Shown: piece by piece, positions 22,511 to 33,628 of the stretch
Layout of the letters: every line of letters begins with the position of its first letter
How positions within the stretch are numbered: the stretch's first letter is position 1
Source of the DNA: Ricinus communis
Taxonomy: Eukaryota > Streptophyta > Magnoliopsida > Malpighiales > Euphorbiaceae
Assembly (NCBI RefSeq): GCF_019578655.1
Contig: NC_063265.1
Coordinates: 18,896,285 to 18,960,284, forward strand
Reading direction: 5' to 3'
Length of the DNA: 64,000 nt
Translations under genes and position numbers: made by a program
The notes under the pieces: generated by a model
The model's input: only the letters and a program-made list of their open reading frames with translations
Told to the model about the DNA's origin: nothing
The model's database searches: none

Positions 22511-23344
22511 TCAATGCTCTCTGCCAGAATTCACCATGTACCGACTTACTACTCCCACTACATGTGCAATGTCTGGTCGTGTACAAATCATTGTGAACAT
22601 TAAACTCCCCACTACTGATGCATACGGTACTCGAGACATTTCCATCCTTCCTTCTTTACTGCTAGGACTCATACTGGAGGATAATTTGAAACTAACAGGA
22701 AGTGGGGTAGAAATTGACTTACAATTTTGCATATTGAAGCGTCGCAAGACCTTCTTCAAATAATTTTTCTGAGAAAGCCAAATCTTTCTATTATTTCTGT
22801 CTTGGTGAATTTGCATCCCTAGAATCTTGTTTGCTGGTCCCAAGTCCTTTATTTCAAATTCCCTAGCCAACTGTGCCTTTAGTTCTTCAATATGATCTTT
22901 GTTGGGGCCTGCTACCAACATGTCATCTACATACAACAATAAGATAATAAAATCACTTTTACCAAACCTCTTGAAATATGCACAAGGGTCTGCATTAAGT
23001 CTGTTGTATCCAAGGCTCATGATGAAGGAATCAAATCTCTTATACCAACACATCGGCGTATGTTTTAAACCGTATAGAGATTTGTTCAACCTACAAACCA
23101 AGTTCTGCTTTCCTTTTTCTTCAAAATCTTCTGGTTGGAGCATATAAATTTCTTCCTCAAGATCTCCATGAAGAAAAACTGTTTTCATATCTAGCTGCTC
23201 TAGATGTAAGTCAAATGTAGCACACATCGCCAGGACTACTCGAATAGTTGTTAATCGAACCACAAGGGAAAATATTTCGTTAAAGTCAATCCCCTCCTTC
23301 TGAGCATATCCTTTCACCACCATTCTTGCACGAAGCCGCTCCAC
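22511..23344 (-). pseudogene. Copia copy A: reverse transcriptase domain
   Basis: 277 residues of RVT_2 reverse transcriptase: ARMVVKGYAQKEGIDFNEIF at the start, the LEQLDMKTVFLHGDLEEEIY block, SLYGLK, and the catalytic LLYVDDMLVAG (YVDD). Upstream it is cut off by a TAG where relatives have Trp (about 23379, before VFKIKRN), so the polyprotein is interrupted. Confidence 0.85.
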
Positions 23345-23377
23345 TTGATCATCACTATTTCTTTTGATCTTAAAGAC

Positions 23378-23770
23378 CTATTTGTTGCCAATGGCCTTTC
23401 TTCCTTGTGGTAGTGGCACAAGCTCCCAAGTCTTGTTCTTATGCAGAGCTTCCATCTCTTCTTGCATTGCTGCCATCCACTGAGATGCATCTGAACTGCT
23501 CATTGCTTCTTGGAGAGTTGATGGCTCCCCTTCCTCAATTAGAAGACAATATGCGACTTTGCTGCCTATATCATAATCTTTCTGCCAGGTTGGTGTAAAT
23601 TTTATATGTTTTCCCTTTCCAAGTTCTGACTCTTCAGACTCGGCTGGCTTTTCAAACTCGACTGATTCTTCCTCTTCGTGCTCTGGTGCTGCTTCAGAAG
23701 AATCTTCTTCTGTAGACTTTCTTTCCTCCTGTATGTTGTAGTCTCTGAATTTTCTTTGAAGTGCTATCAT
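23378..23770 (-). pseudogene. Copia copy A: linker between integrase and reverse transcriptase
   Basis: Acidic linker (EEDSSEAAPEHEEEESVEFE) followed by the start of the RVT_2 region (EPSTLQEAMSSSDASQWMAA, MEALHKNKTWELVPLP). It ends at the in-frame stop shared with the next piece and is frameshifted relative to the integrase frame near 23760. Confidence 0.75.
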
Positions 23771-24773
23771 CTGCTCCTTTCAATTTATCTTCTAAGAAGA
23801 TTATATCCCTGCTGATTATAACCTTGTGGGCAGTGGGATCCCACAGGCGATACCCCTTCACACCATCAACATATCCCAAGAACAAACACCTCCTGGATTT
23901 TGGATCCAGTTTTGTAGTTTCTTGGGTATTATACATCACATACACAGGACTTCCAAATATATGGAGGTTTGAATAATCAACTGGCTTCCTAGTCCACATC
24001 TCCATCGGTGTCTTTTGATCAATTATTGTAGATGGAGACCGGTTAATCACATAACAGGCGGTGTTAACTGCCTCAGCCCAGAATGCCTTATTCAGGCCTG
24101 CAACTCCCAACAATGCTCTAGTTCTTTCTAACAAAGTTATGTTCATCCACTCTGCCACTCCATTTTGTTGAGGAGTGTATGTCGTATTGAACTGCCTCTT
24201 GATGCCTTCTTGCTTGCAAAAGCTATCAAATTCATTACCTGTGTATTCTCCTCCTTTATCTGTCCTCAAACACTTGATCTTATTGCCTGAATCAAGTTCA
24301 ACCCGCGCTTTGTAAGTTTTGAAAACTGCAAATACATCTCCCTTGCTCTTGATAGGATACACCCAACATCTCCTGGAATAATCATCGATGAAGGACACAA
24401 GGTACTTAGCTCCTCCTAGTGATGAAACTGGTGCTTGCCATACATCAGAGTAAACTAATTCTAGAACATCCTTGCTTCTAGAATTGGATGTATTGAACTG
24501 TAGTCGATGCTGCTTGCTTGTTATGCAATGCTCACAAAAGGGTAATGACACCTTTGCGAGACCAAGAAGTAGATTTTTTTCAACAAGAATCTTCATGCCT
24601 TGTTCAGACATATGTCCAAGCTTCTGATGCCACACCATTGCAGATCTCTCGCTCGAACTACTTGAAGCAATAAATGCTTCTGCTTCATGCACAGTCTCTC
24701 CAAAAAACATATACAAATTAGCAACAATTTTTTCTCCTTTCATAATTACAAGCGCTCCTCGGCTAATCTTCAT
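23694..24773 (-). pseudogene. Copia copy A: GAG-pre-integrase and integrase core
   Basis: A GAG-pre-integrase motif (WHQKLGHMSEQGMKIL with CEHC) is followed by the integrase core with its acidic residues (SDVWQAP, FIDDYSRRCWVYPIKSK, RTDKGGEYTGNEFDSF). The core continues to TYTPQQNGVAE and the C-terminal GSPVYV, FLGYVDGVKGYRLWDP and IISRDIIFLE segments. One uninterrupted frame of 359 residues. It ends by frameshift. Confidence 0.88.
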
Positions 24774-24815
24774 GATTCATTTCTAAACTTTGATAATGCA
24801 ATTAAGATCATCCAG

Positions 24816-25298
24816 CTATCCCAGAGATAAATTCTTCTTCAGACCTTCCACATGTCGCATTCCTTGAATAGTGCGGACTGTACCGTCATGCATCTTCAAC
24901 CTGATGGTTCCAATGCCTATGATCTTTAAGGCATTGTCTTCACAACTATATACAGATCCTCCTAAAATAGGTTCATAATGATGGAACCATTCTCTTCGAG
25001 AGGTCATGTGATAAGTTGCTCCTGAATCAAAAAGCCATACATCAGCAAATCTCTTCCTGCTCTCAATTGATATTGCTGCTTCACAGCACAATACATTTCC
25101 ATCATCCGAAGTGCATGCCACATTCCTTTGAGAATTGGAATTCTTCAGACTCCAACAATCCTTCTTCAGGTGACCTTTCTTACAACAATGGTAGCATTTA
25201 TAATTCTTTTTACTTTTTGATTTTGGTCTACCATGATTGTGACTCCCATTTGGGCCACGTTCTGTTGATCTCCCTCTCATCACCATCAAGGCTTCCAC
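24816..25298 (-). pseudogene. Copia copy A: Gag zinc knuckle and aspartic protease
   Basis: A CCHC-type knuckle (CYHCCKKGHLKKDC) is followed by the protease active-site motif WLFDSGATYHMTSRREWF. Out of frame with the gag fragment upstream because of a small indel near 25290. Confidence 0.85.
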
Positions 25299-25882
25299 CT
25301 ATTGTGAACCTGCCTTCTTATCTTCCTTGTTCCTTCACCGATTTTATTCTTTAAGAATAGTACTATATTATCAAAGACTAGAATTTCGGTAACAACATTA
25401 TTTGTCAAATCGATGATGAATTGATCATACGAATCGGGTAGACTTTGGAGTAGAAGTTCGCGACGTTCTTGTGACTCTATTTTATAGCCCAAAGATGTGA
25501 GTTGAGAAAATAGAGTATTCAAGACATTAAGATGCTCTGTCACTGAAGTAGATTTTGACATTTTTAAGGTGTAAAGTTTCCTCTTAAGGAAACTTTTGTT
25601 GTGTAAGGACTTAGCCTCGTACAGTCTAGTGAGGTGGTCCCAAATCTCCTTTGTCGTTTTCTTTTTTTCTATGCTAGACAAGATCCCTTCTGCAAGTGCC
25701 AGATGAAGGTTTGCAATAGCATTCCCATCCATCTCGTTCTACTTATTATCATCTGTGAGTGTTGTCGGTCGTTCACTGATAGCCGCAAGACAATTGTCTT
25801 TTCTCAATACAGCCTTTATTTTTAATTTCCACAATGAGAAATTACTCCCGTTGAATTTTTCAATCTCAAATTTTGCCGCCAT
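25286..25882 (-). pseudogene. Copia copy A: Gag N-terminal (UBN2-like) region
   Basis: The likely start at 25882-25880 opens MAAKFEIEKFNGSNFSLWKL, the typical first residues of Copia Gag. A TAG (about 25741) interrupts before the longer frame containing LHLALAEGILSSIEKKKTTK and LYTLKMSKSTSVTEHLNVLN (UBN2 family). The same TAG is present in copy B. Confidence 0.8.
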
Positions 25883-26155
25883 TGCTTCTATCACAAACAG
25901 TGCCTTTTAGCTTGTAAAATGAATCGCAGTAATGAACACAACTCACTAGGTAAGTTCCCAGGAAAGACTGGAGGGTCACAAGCGGACCTCTTAAGTACCA
26001 ATCTCATTAGACAGAACCTTTCCTAAATTGTAAGTGTTCTTACTACTCCACACAAGCTCTTTTGCACCAAAGAAACCTCAAAAACCCTCTTCTGATGTGA
26101 AAGATCGGACTGAGCTACAACCACAGAATTTTAAGAAATTTCTTGCCAACCAAGC

Positions 26156-26167
26156 TTTGATACCAAT
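26156..26167 (-). other. Primer-binding site between the middle LTR and copy A
   Basis: On the minus strand TGGTATCAAAGC lies next to the LTR end, one mismatch from the plant initiator tRNA-Met complement (TGGTATCAGAGC). Confidence 0.75.
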
Positions 26168-26569
26168 TGTAGAAAAATATGAACCTGATAGAGCAAAATC
26201 ACAGCTAATAATTTGAGAAAATAAAGATAAAGTAAGATAAAATACACAATAGAAACACAGATTTACGGAAAACTCTAAACAAATTAGGATAAAACCACGG
26301 GCAAAATAAAGAATTTTACTATAAGAAAATAATAGAGTTACAAACTCTATTTATAAAGGAGAAAATATTAAAATTCTCTTTTGTAATAGGAGAAAAATAA
26401 TTGCTTAACTCTCTAATATTTTTCTCTTATTTTGGATGAATGAATAACAAAGTGAGGTTCTATTATATAGACTTGGAAGGTACCTCAAATTGTTAACTTA
26501 GCAATGTGAGAAATACTCCTCAAAATTAATAACTTAGCAATGGGAGATACAAATCCCTAAATATCAACA
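26168..26569 (-). repeat. Copia LTR, middle: a right/left hybrid
   Basis: 402 bp. Diagnostic bases up to about 26395 match the right LTR (GAACCTGATAG, CACAGCTAA, TTGTAATAGG). Those from about 26403 on match the left LTR (TGCTTAAC, GTGAGGT, TAGACTTGG), with one exception near 26517 (TACTCCTC, right-type). Scattered small deletions shorten it by 20 bp. Confidence 0.8.
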
Positions 26570-29500
26570 ATCTCCCGAAGATTTGATCGAGGATCACCGG
26601 GATCTTCACATTCTTTCTCTTCTTGCCTTCCATTGCTTGTATGCTTTTATCGAGCCCTTTACTGGGAGTTGACACCAAATAAATTTATCGTTAACGCCCG
26701 AAAATCTGCTAAGTTGTCTTTAGTATGAATTTTCAGACGTGACCCACGATGGGTGCCTCTTCCACTTTTTTCACGACAAGGTGATACTGGACCTTGTCAG
26801 ATATGCTTTGACTTTGAATGAAAAGCTAGATTTCTGTGAGATACAAGACACTCTAACAATCACGAACATAGGAATATGCTCTTATTCGTGCGAGTTCTTC
26901 CATCATCATTTTCAACCATAACGCTTTACTAGCTTATGCTAGGCCATATTCTCTGCTTGCTGTTGATGTCGCCTGTCGAGTTGGTTTGATCCATCCAACC
27001 CAAGCTCAAGAAGTGTGAACACATATCCTGTAGTAGATTTGCTTTTATCAAGATCACCGCATAATCCGAGTCATATCTCTAATAATAAAGTCTCGATCCT
27101 CATAACCTATGCAACATCAGTTCCCTAACATATCTTAGATTCTCTTTCTACAAAGATTTCAATGCTCGCTAATTCCCACTACATGTGCAATGTCAGTGTA
27201 CAAATCATTGTGAACATTAAACTCCACCACTCCGATGCATACCAGATCGCTCGAGACATTTCCATCCTTCCTTTCTTTAATGCTAGACTCATGGAGGATA
27301 ATTTGAAACTAAGTGGGGTAGAAATTGACTTACAATTTTGCATGAGCGCGTCTGCAGACCCTTAAATAATTTTGAGAAAGCCAAATCTTTCTATTATTTC
27401 GCTCTTGGTGAATTTGCATCCTAGAATCTTGTTTCACGGTCCCAAGTCCTTTATTTCAAATTCCTGTGTAGGTTCTTCCAATAAGATAATAAAATCACTT
27501 TTACCAAACCTCTGAAATATGCATGGGAATCAAATCTCTTATACCAACACATCGCAGATAGTATGTTTTAAAACCAGTAGGATTTGTTCAACCTACAAAC
27601 CAAGTTCGCTTTCCTTTTCTTCAAAATCTCCGGTTGGAGCATATAAATTTCTTCCTCAAGATCTCCATGAAAGAAATCAAATGTAGCACATCGCCGGACT
27701 ACTCGAATAGTTGTTAATCGAACCACAAGGGAAAATATTTCGTTAAAGTCAATCCCTCCTTCCGAGCATATCCTTTCACCACCATTCTTGCAATGGGCTC
27801 CACTTGATCATCACTATTTCTTTGATCTTAAAGACCTATTTGTTGCCAATGGCCTTTCTTCCTTGTGGTAGTGGCACAAGCTCCCAAGTCTTGTTCTTAT
27901 GCAGAGCTTCCATCTCTTCTGCATTTGTACTTTGGAGAGTTGATGGCTCCCTTCCTCAATTAGAAGACAATATGCGACTTTCACGCTATCATAATCTTCG
28001 CGAGTTGGTGTAAATTTTATATGTTTTCCCTTTCCAAGTTCGACTCTTCGGACTGGTGGCTTTTCAAACTCGATTCTTCCAAGAATCTTCTTCCGTAGAC
28101 TTTCTTTCCTCCTGTATGTTAGTCTCGAATTTTCTTTGAAGTGCTATCATCCTCCTTTCAATTTATCTTCTAAGAAGATTATATCCTCGCTTGATTATAA
28201 CCTTGCGGTGGCTGGATCCCAAGCGATACCCCTTCACACCATCAACATATCCCAAGAACAAACACCTCGGATTTTGGATCCAGTTTTGTAGTTTCTTGGG
28301 TATTATACATCACATACAGGACTTCCAAATATATGGAGGTTTGAATAATCAACGGCTTCCTAGTCCACATCTCCATCGGTGTCTTTGATCAATTATTGTA
28401 GATGGAGACCGGTTAATCACATAATAACGTGTTAGCGCTCCCAACAATGCTCTAGTTCTTTCTAACAAAGTTATGTTCATCCACCGCCACTCCATTTTGT
28501 TGAGGAGTGTATGGGACAATCGCCTCGATGCCTTCTTGCTTGCAAAGCTATCAAATTCATTACCTGTATTCTCCTCCTTTATCCCGTCCTCAAACACTTG
28601 ATCTTATTGCACGAATCAAGTTCAACCCGCGCTTTGTAAGTTTTGAAAACTGCAAATACATCTCCCCGCTCTTGATAGGATACACCCAACATCTCCGGAA
28701 TAATCATCGATGAAGGACACAAGGTACTTAGCTCCTCCTAGTGATGAACCGGTGCTTGCCATACATCGAGTAAACTAATTCTAGAACATCCTGCTCGCTG
28801 AGGATGTATAGATATCTTATATCAATGCCTGATGAAGTGGTAATGACGACCTCATGAGACGTAGATTTTTCAACAAGAATCTTCATGCCTTGTTCGGACA
28901 TATGTCCAAGCCCGATGCCACACCATTGCAGATCTCTCGCTCGAACTACTTGAAGCAATAAATGCTTGCTTCATGCACTCTCCAAAACATATACAAATTA
29001 GCAACAATTTTTCTCCTTTCATAATTACAAGCTCTCGGCTAATCTTCATGATTCATTTCTAAACTTTGATAATGCAATTAAGATCATCCAGTATCCCGAG
29101 GATAAATTCTTCTTCGGACCTTCCATGTCGCATTCCTTGAATAGTGCGACTGTCAGAGTCATGCATCTTCAACTGATGGTTCCAATGCCTATGATCTTTA
29201 AGGCATTGTCTTCTATATACAGATCCTCCTAAAATAGGTTCATAATGATGGAACCATTCTCTTGAGAGGTCATGTGATAAGTTGCTCCTGAATCAAAAGC
29301 CATACATCAGCAAAATCTCTTCCTGTCTCTGATTGATATTGCTGCTTCACGTACAATACATTTCCATCATCCAAGTGCATGCCACATTCCTTTCGAGAAT
29401 TGGAATTCTTGACTCAACAATCCTTCTTGGTGACCTTTCTTACAACAATGGTAGCATTTATAATTCTTTTTACTTTTTGATTTTGGTCTACCATGATTGT

Positions 29501-30140
29501 GACTCCCATTTGGGCCACGTTCTGTTGATCTCCCTCTCATCACCATCAAGGCTTCCACCTATTGTGAACCTGCCTTCTTATCTTCCTTGTTCCTTCGCCG
29601 ATTTTATTCTTTAAGAATAGTGGCTGCTATATTATCAAAGACTAGAATTTCGGTAACAACATTATTTGTCAAACTGATGATGAATTGATCATACGAATCA
29701 GGTAGACTTTGGAGTAGAAGTTCTGCACGTTCTTGTGACTCTATTTTATAGCCCAAAGATGTGAGTTGAGAAAATAGAGTATTCAAGACATTAAGATGCT
29801 CTGTCACTGAAGTAGATTTTGACATTTTTAAGGTGTAAAGTTTCCTCTTAAGGAAACTTTTGTTGTGTAAGGACTTAGCCTCGTACAGTCTAGTGAGGTG
29901 GTCCCAAATCTCCTTTGTCGTTTTCTTTTTTTCTATGCTAGACAAGATCCCTTCTGCAAGTGCCAGATGAAGGTTTGCAATAGCATTCCCATCCATCTCG
30001 TTCTACTTATTATCATCATGAGTGTTGTCCGATCCGTTCGATAGCCTGCAGACAATTGTCTTTTCTCAATACCTTTATTTTTAATTTCCACAATGAGAAA
30101 TTACTCCGTTGAATTTTTCAATCTCAAATTTTGCCGCCAT
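26570..30140 (-). pseudogene. Copia copy B: fragmented gag-pol
   Basis: Same gene order as copy A. The gag region (29604-30140, ATG at 30140) and a zinc knuckle (CYHCCKKGH, about 29440-29480) are nearly identical to copy A. From about 29440 down to 26570 the sequence is riddled with 1-5 base deletions and substitutions, so integrase, reverse transcriptase and RNase H survive only as short frames (for example TGNEFDSF at about 28560 and ITLLERTRALLG at about 28460). Undamaged blocks between the changes remain nearly identical to copy A. The changes concentrate at CTG/CAG sites and are probably sequence errors, see findings. Confidence 0.8.
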
Positions 30141-30413
30141 TGCTTCTATCACAAACAGTGCCTTTTAGCTTGTAAAATGAATCGCAGTAATGAACACAAC
30201 TCACTAGGTAAGTTCCCAGGAAAGACTGGAGGGTCACAAGCGGACCTCTTAAGTACCAATCTCATTAGACAGAACCTTTCCTAAATTGTAAGTGTTCTTA
30301 CTACTCCACACAAGCTCTTTTGCACCAAAGAAACCTCAAAAACCCTCTTCTGATGTGAAAGATCGGACTGAGCTACAACCACAGAATTTTAAGAAATTTC
30401 TTGCCAACCAAGC

Positions 30414-30425
30414 TTTGATACCAAT
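30414..30425 (-). other. Primer-binding site next to the right LTR
   Basis: Minus-strand TGGTATCAAAGC directly after the LTR's TTCTACAAT end, as at the middle LTR. Confidence 0.75.
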
Positions 30426-30847
30426 TGTAGAAAAATATGAACCTGATAGAGCAAAATCACAGCTAATAATTTGAGAAAATAAAGATAAAGTAAGATAAAA
30501 TACACAATAGAAACACAGATTTACGTGAAAAATCCCTAAACAAATTAGGATAAAAACCACGGGCAAGGATAGAAGAATTTTACTATAAGAAAATAATAGG
30601 AGTTACAAACTCTCTATTTATAAAGGAGAAAATATTAAAATTCTCTCTTTGTAATAGGAGAAAAATAATTGTTTAACTCTCTAATATTTTTCTCTTATTT
30701 TTGGGATGAATGAATAACAAAGTGAAGTCTCTATTATATAGGCTTGGAAGGTACCTCAAGATTGTTAACTTAGCAATGTGAGAGAAATACTCCTCAAAAT
30801 TAATAACTTAGCAATGTAGGAGAGATACAAATCCCTAAATATCAACA
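30426..30847 (-). repeat. Copia LTR, right (5' LTR of the tandem)
   Basis: 422 bp, begins TGTTGATATT and ends TTCTACA on the minus strand. Followed on the plus strand by TACAG, the target-duplication partner of TACGG at 21481-21485. Confidence 0.85.
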
Positions 30848-31255
30848 TACAGTGCATATTATAGTGTTTATATGTGTGTGTTCTGGTCTTTGAACCTTAA
30901 TTATATAATATGCTGCCAACACTCTAAAAATTTCGCCATCAAGAAATGGCGGGTTCTATCAACAGATTCAGTTTTCAATTATTATTGATCAACGGGTGTC
31001 TCATCAAACAGCTATAGCCTTGGCAATGCTTTTAGATTTTTCCTCTTCACCTCTCTTTAAGTTACACAAGCTGTATTGTTTTGCACCTTTAACTTTCACA
31101 AATTCTGAATTTAGTTGCATACGTGTTTTATTTACTTGTGTATATTTGTGATTATTATGCATGAAAATAAGAAAATCAAGGATTGGGTTTTTTAAGAATC
31201 TGCATTTAGTTGCAAGCAGGAGTAATGGATTCAAAACCTATTAATTCTTGATCGA
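30848..31255. other. 3' flank of the first CYP93A-like gene
   Basis: About 400 bp between the Copia LTR and the P450 stop codon. It probably contains the P450 3' UTR; no other feature seen. Confidence 0.5.
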
Positions 31256-33628
31256 TCAGAATGATGGGAATGGCTTTAGCCTTGCAACCGGTACACAAAT
31301 TAAAGGATTAGCCCTTGGAAGAGTTAAACCAGGTCCTTCTTCCATGTCAACAGTGCCATTCCCTCCATTAACTTTCCATTCAAAGCATTGGATCATAGCA
31401 ACAAGGCTGGATTGTACCATTTGTAATGCTAATGAAGTTCCAGGGCACCCCCTTCTTCCACTCCCAAATGGCAGCAAATGGAAATGTTGCCCCTTGACAT
31501 CTAGCTGACTCTTTGTATTTGATTCTGCATTCATAAACCTTTCTGGAGAAAATTCAAGTGGATTATCCCAGTGATTTGGGTCCCTTCCAAGTGCCCACAC
31601 ATTAACAAACAGTCGAGTCCTTGCAGGAATTTCATACCCATTGATGGCACAAGTTTCAGTTGATTCTCTTACAATCAGTGGGCCTGTTGGGTGAAGCCTA
31701 AGTGTTTCCTTTACTACAGCTTGTAAGTAGGGGAGGTTAGGAATATCTAATTCTTGAACTAGTCTGCTCTTTCCAATTACAAAATCAATCTCTTCTCTTG
31801 CTTTCTTCATAATATCAGGATGATTTATTAGCTCTGCTAGTGCCCATTCTGTCGTAATGGCAGATGTGTCGGTCCCAGCTGCAAAAATATCCTGTTCAAT
31901 GCAGAAGTTTCAGGTTATTTGCCGTGATTCTCTGAAACAGCAACAAATCATAGTTTTTTTCCTGCTGCTTTTGTCAGAACTATAAGTAGAATTTCATTCC
32001 ATCAAATAACAGACTGAAAATTCTAGTTGCATTATTGATTGCATAAGATTTTGATACCTTGCTTTCATTGGAAACTTGATTACTCTGGATTTGGTTCACT
32101 ATAGAGTGGACTAAGTCATAGAGTTCCTATTTTAGAAATGCTTATTGATTGCAGGAAGCAACTTCAGAAAGATATAGTTTCTAGTAGAATTTATTGCTGA
32201 TAAAAAAGATGCAGTGGTTGACTAGGATTTTGGACATTGGAGTGATTTGGAAGTCGTAAAATCTTTGCACCTAACTTTTAATTTATATAGCCAGTCATCT
32301 ATACATATTGTTATTCTCAAGAAAGGCTATAATGTAACTAAGGTTTATATTATTTTGGTTGAAATCTGTAAAATTTATGGAATTTATTTATAAATCTAAA
32401 ATTTATGTGCAATGATCAAAGGAAAGTTAGTTTAGAATTCTATATAATCAAATTTGTATAGAATTAGTTATAGCTAAATTAAATTCTAACAAAATAAATA
32501 GAATTTTCAAATGAGTTCCATATTAGTAAGTAAATAATTATAATATCAAAAAACCTCTTTAAATTTAATCATTTTTATTTTACTTTCTCTTTTGTGTCTT
32601 TTCTCAAATGAAATGAATTCTTTAATGGATTTCAACTGACTATTGTTTGATTATCAATTTATGAGTTAAGGAGATGATAATAGATATTAAAAGTTTTCTT
32701 TGAGTGAAGGACTCTTTACCAGGATGAAGGCTTTGATGTTCTCTCTTGTCAATTTCATTTCTGAGTTCTCATCTTCTTGAATATCAAGTAAAATATGGAG
32801 TAAATCTTTCATCAATTCTCCTCTACCTGTGTCCTTCTTTATCTTCCTTTCTTCTTCATGCTTTGTTATGATCCTTTCCGTCATTGTGTCAAATTTGTCA
32901 CGAACTTCCTTCATCCTTCTTCCAAATCCCTGCAAATCTAAGTTCTTGCATAACCAAATAAAATCTGACAAATTAAACTTCCCTGTTAGCTCAGCCGTCT
33001 CTTGCACCAATTTCCTGACGTTATTAGCTTCATCTTCATCTTCTGAACATGTTTGGTTCATAATCATTCTTGATATTACATTATTGGTTACCCTTATAAG
33101 CTGGCCTCCAACATCAATTGACTCTCCTGCATTTGCTTTCTTTAGCATGATTTTCAAAAACCGCCTTATCTCTTCATGTCTGACTGGAAGGAGCTGATCT
33201 AGTACTCGTCCTCCAAGAAGTTCAGTCATGCACAATTTCTTCATGAACTTCCAGTATGGTCCATAAGGAGTGAAGGAGAAATCAGCTGAGCCATATGTAA
33301 GGTAATCAACAGCAATCATTTTCGGACGATCCAAGAACGAAGTTTCATGAGTTTTGAGGAATGCTTTTGCTGTCTCAGGGGAGGAAGCAACAACACAAGG
33401 GATAGAGCCAAGGGATATGTGAATTAAGGGTCCATAGCGGATTGAAAGCTTGTGAAGGCCTTGGTGAGGTATTGAACCAAGGAGATGGAGGTGTCCAATG
33501 ATTGGTAGGGCTGGTGGGCTTGGTGGAAGATGAGCCTTCGCTTGAAATTTTCTTAGTACTGCTCTCACCACAATCATGGAGACTAGCCATACGAGAAGAA
33601 GGATCATGTACTCCTGGAAATCAGCCAT
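31256..33628 (-). CDS. CYP93A: Cytochrome P450, CYP93A-like, two exons
   Basis: Exon 1 is 33628-32720 and exon 2 is 31891-31256, with a GT-AG phase-0 intron of 828 bp. The product has 514 residues. Visible parts are an N-terminal membrane anchor (residues 5-25), the Pro hinge LPPSPPALP (34-42), the C-helix WKFMKK, the I-helix AGTDTS (308-313), KETLRLHP (ExxR, 365-368), PERF, and the heme loop [10 protein letters not shown] with Cys452. The intron falls just before the I-helix, as in the other three P450s here. Segments such as [28 protein letters not shown] and [14 protein letters not shown] are characteristic of CYP93A. In legumes CYP93A1 is a pterocarpan 6a-hydroxylase, but in a non-legume the substrate is unknown; oxidation of a phenylpropanoid or flavonoid-like compound is only a guess. 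Expected to sit in the ER membrane and need cytochrome P450 reductase. Confidence 0.93.

Larger units (their letters stand above)
21486..30847 (-). mobile_element. Tandem Tork-like Copia retrotransposon (LTR-internal-LTR-internal-LTR)
   Basis: Three LTRs (21486-21907, 26168-26569, 30426-30847) enclose two internal copies, A (21908-26167) and B (26570-30425), transcribed on the minus strand. LTRs begin TGTTGATATT and end TTCTACA on that strand. Next to the right and middle LTRs is the primer-binding site TGGTATCAAAGC (initiator tRNA-Met type, one mismatch). Beside the left LTR is the polypurine tract AAGTGGGAGA. The order gag, protease, integrase, reverse transcriptase, RNase H is that of Copia; the small size and sequence fit the Tork/TNT1 lineage. 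The outer flanks TACGG and TACAG match at 4 of 5, so the whole structure behaves as one insertion. Both copies are defective. Genes on either side (ABHD18-like, CYP93A) are not disrupted. Confidence 0.88.

Noticed and set aside
26570..29440. Hypermutation like repeat-induced point mutation in Copia copy B
   Set aside because: Such processes give C-to-T and G-to-A and lose CG. Here CG is gained and most changes are short deletions in CTG/CAG contexts.
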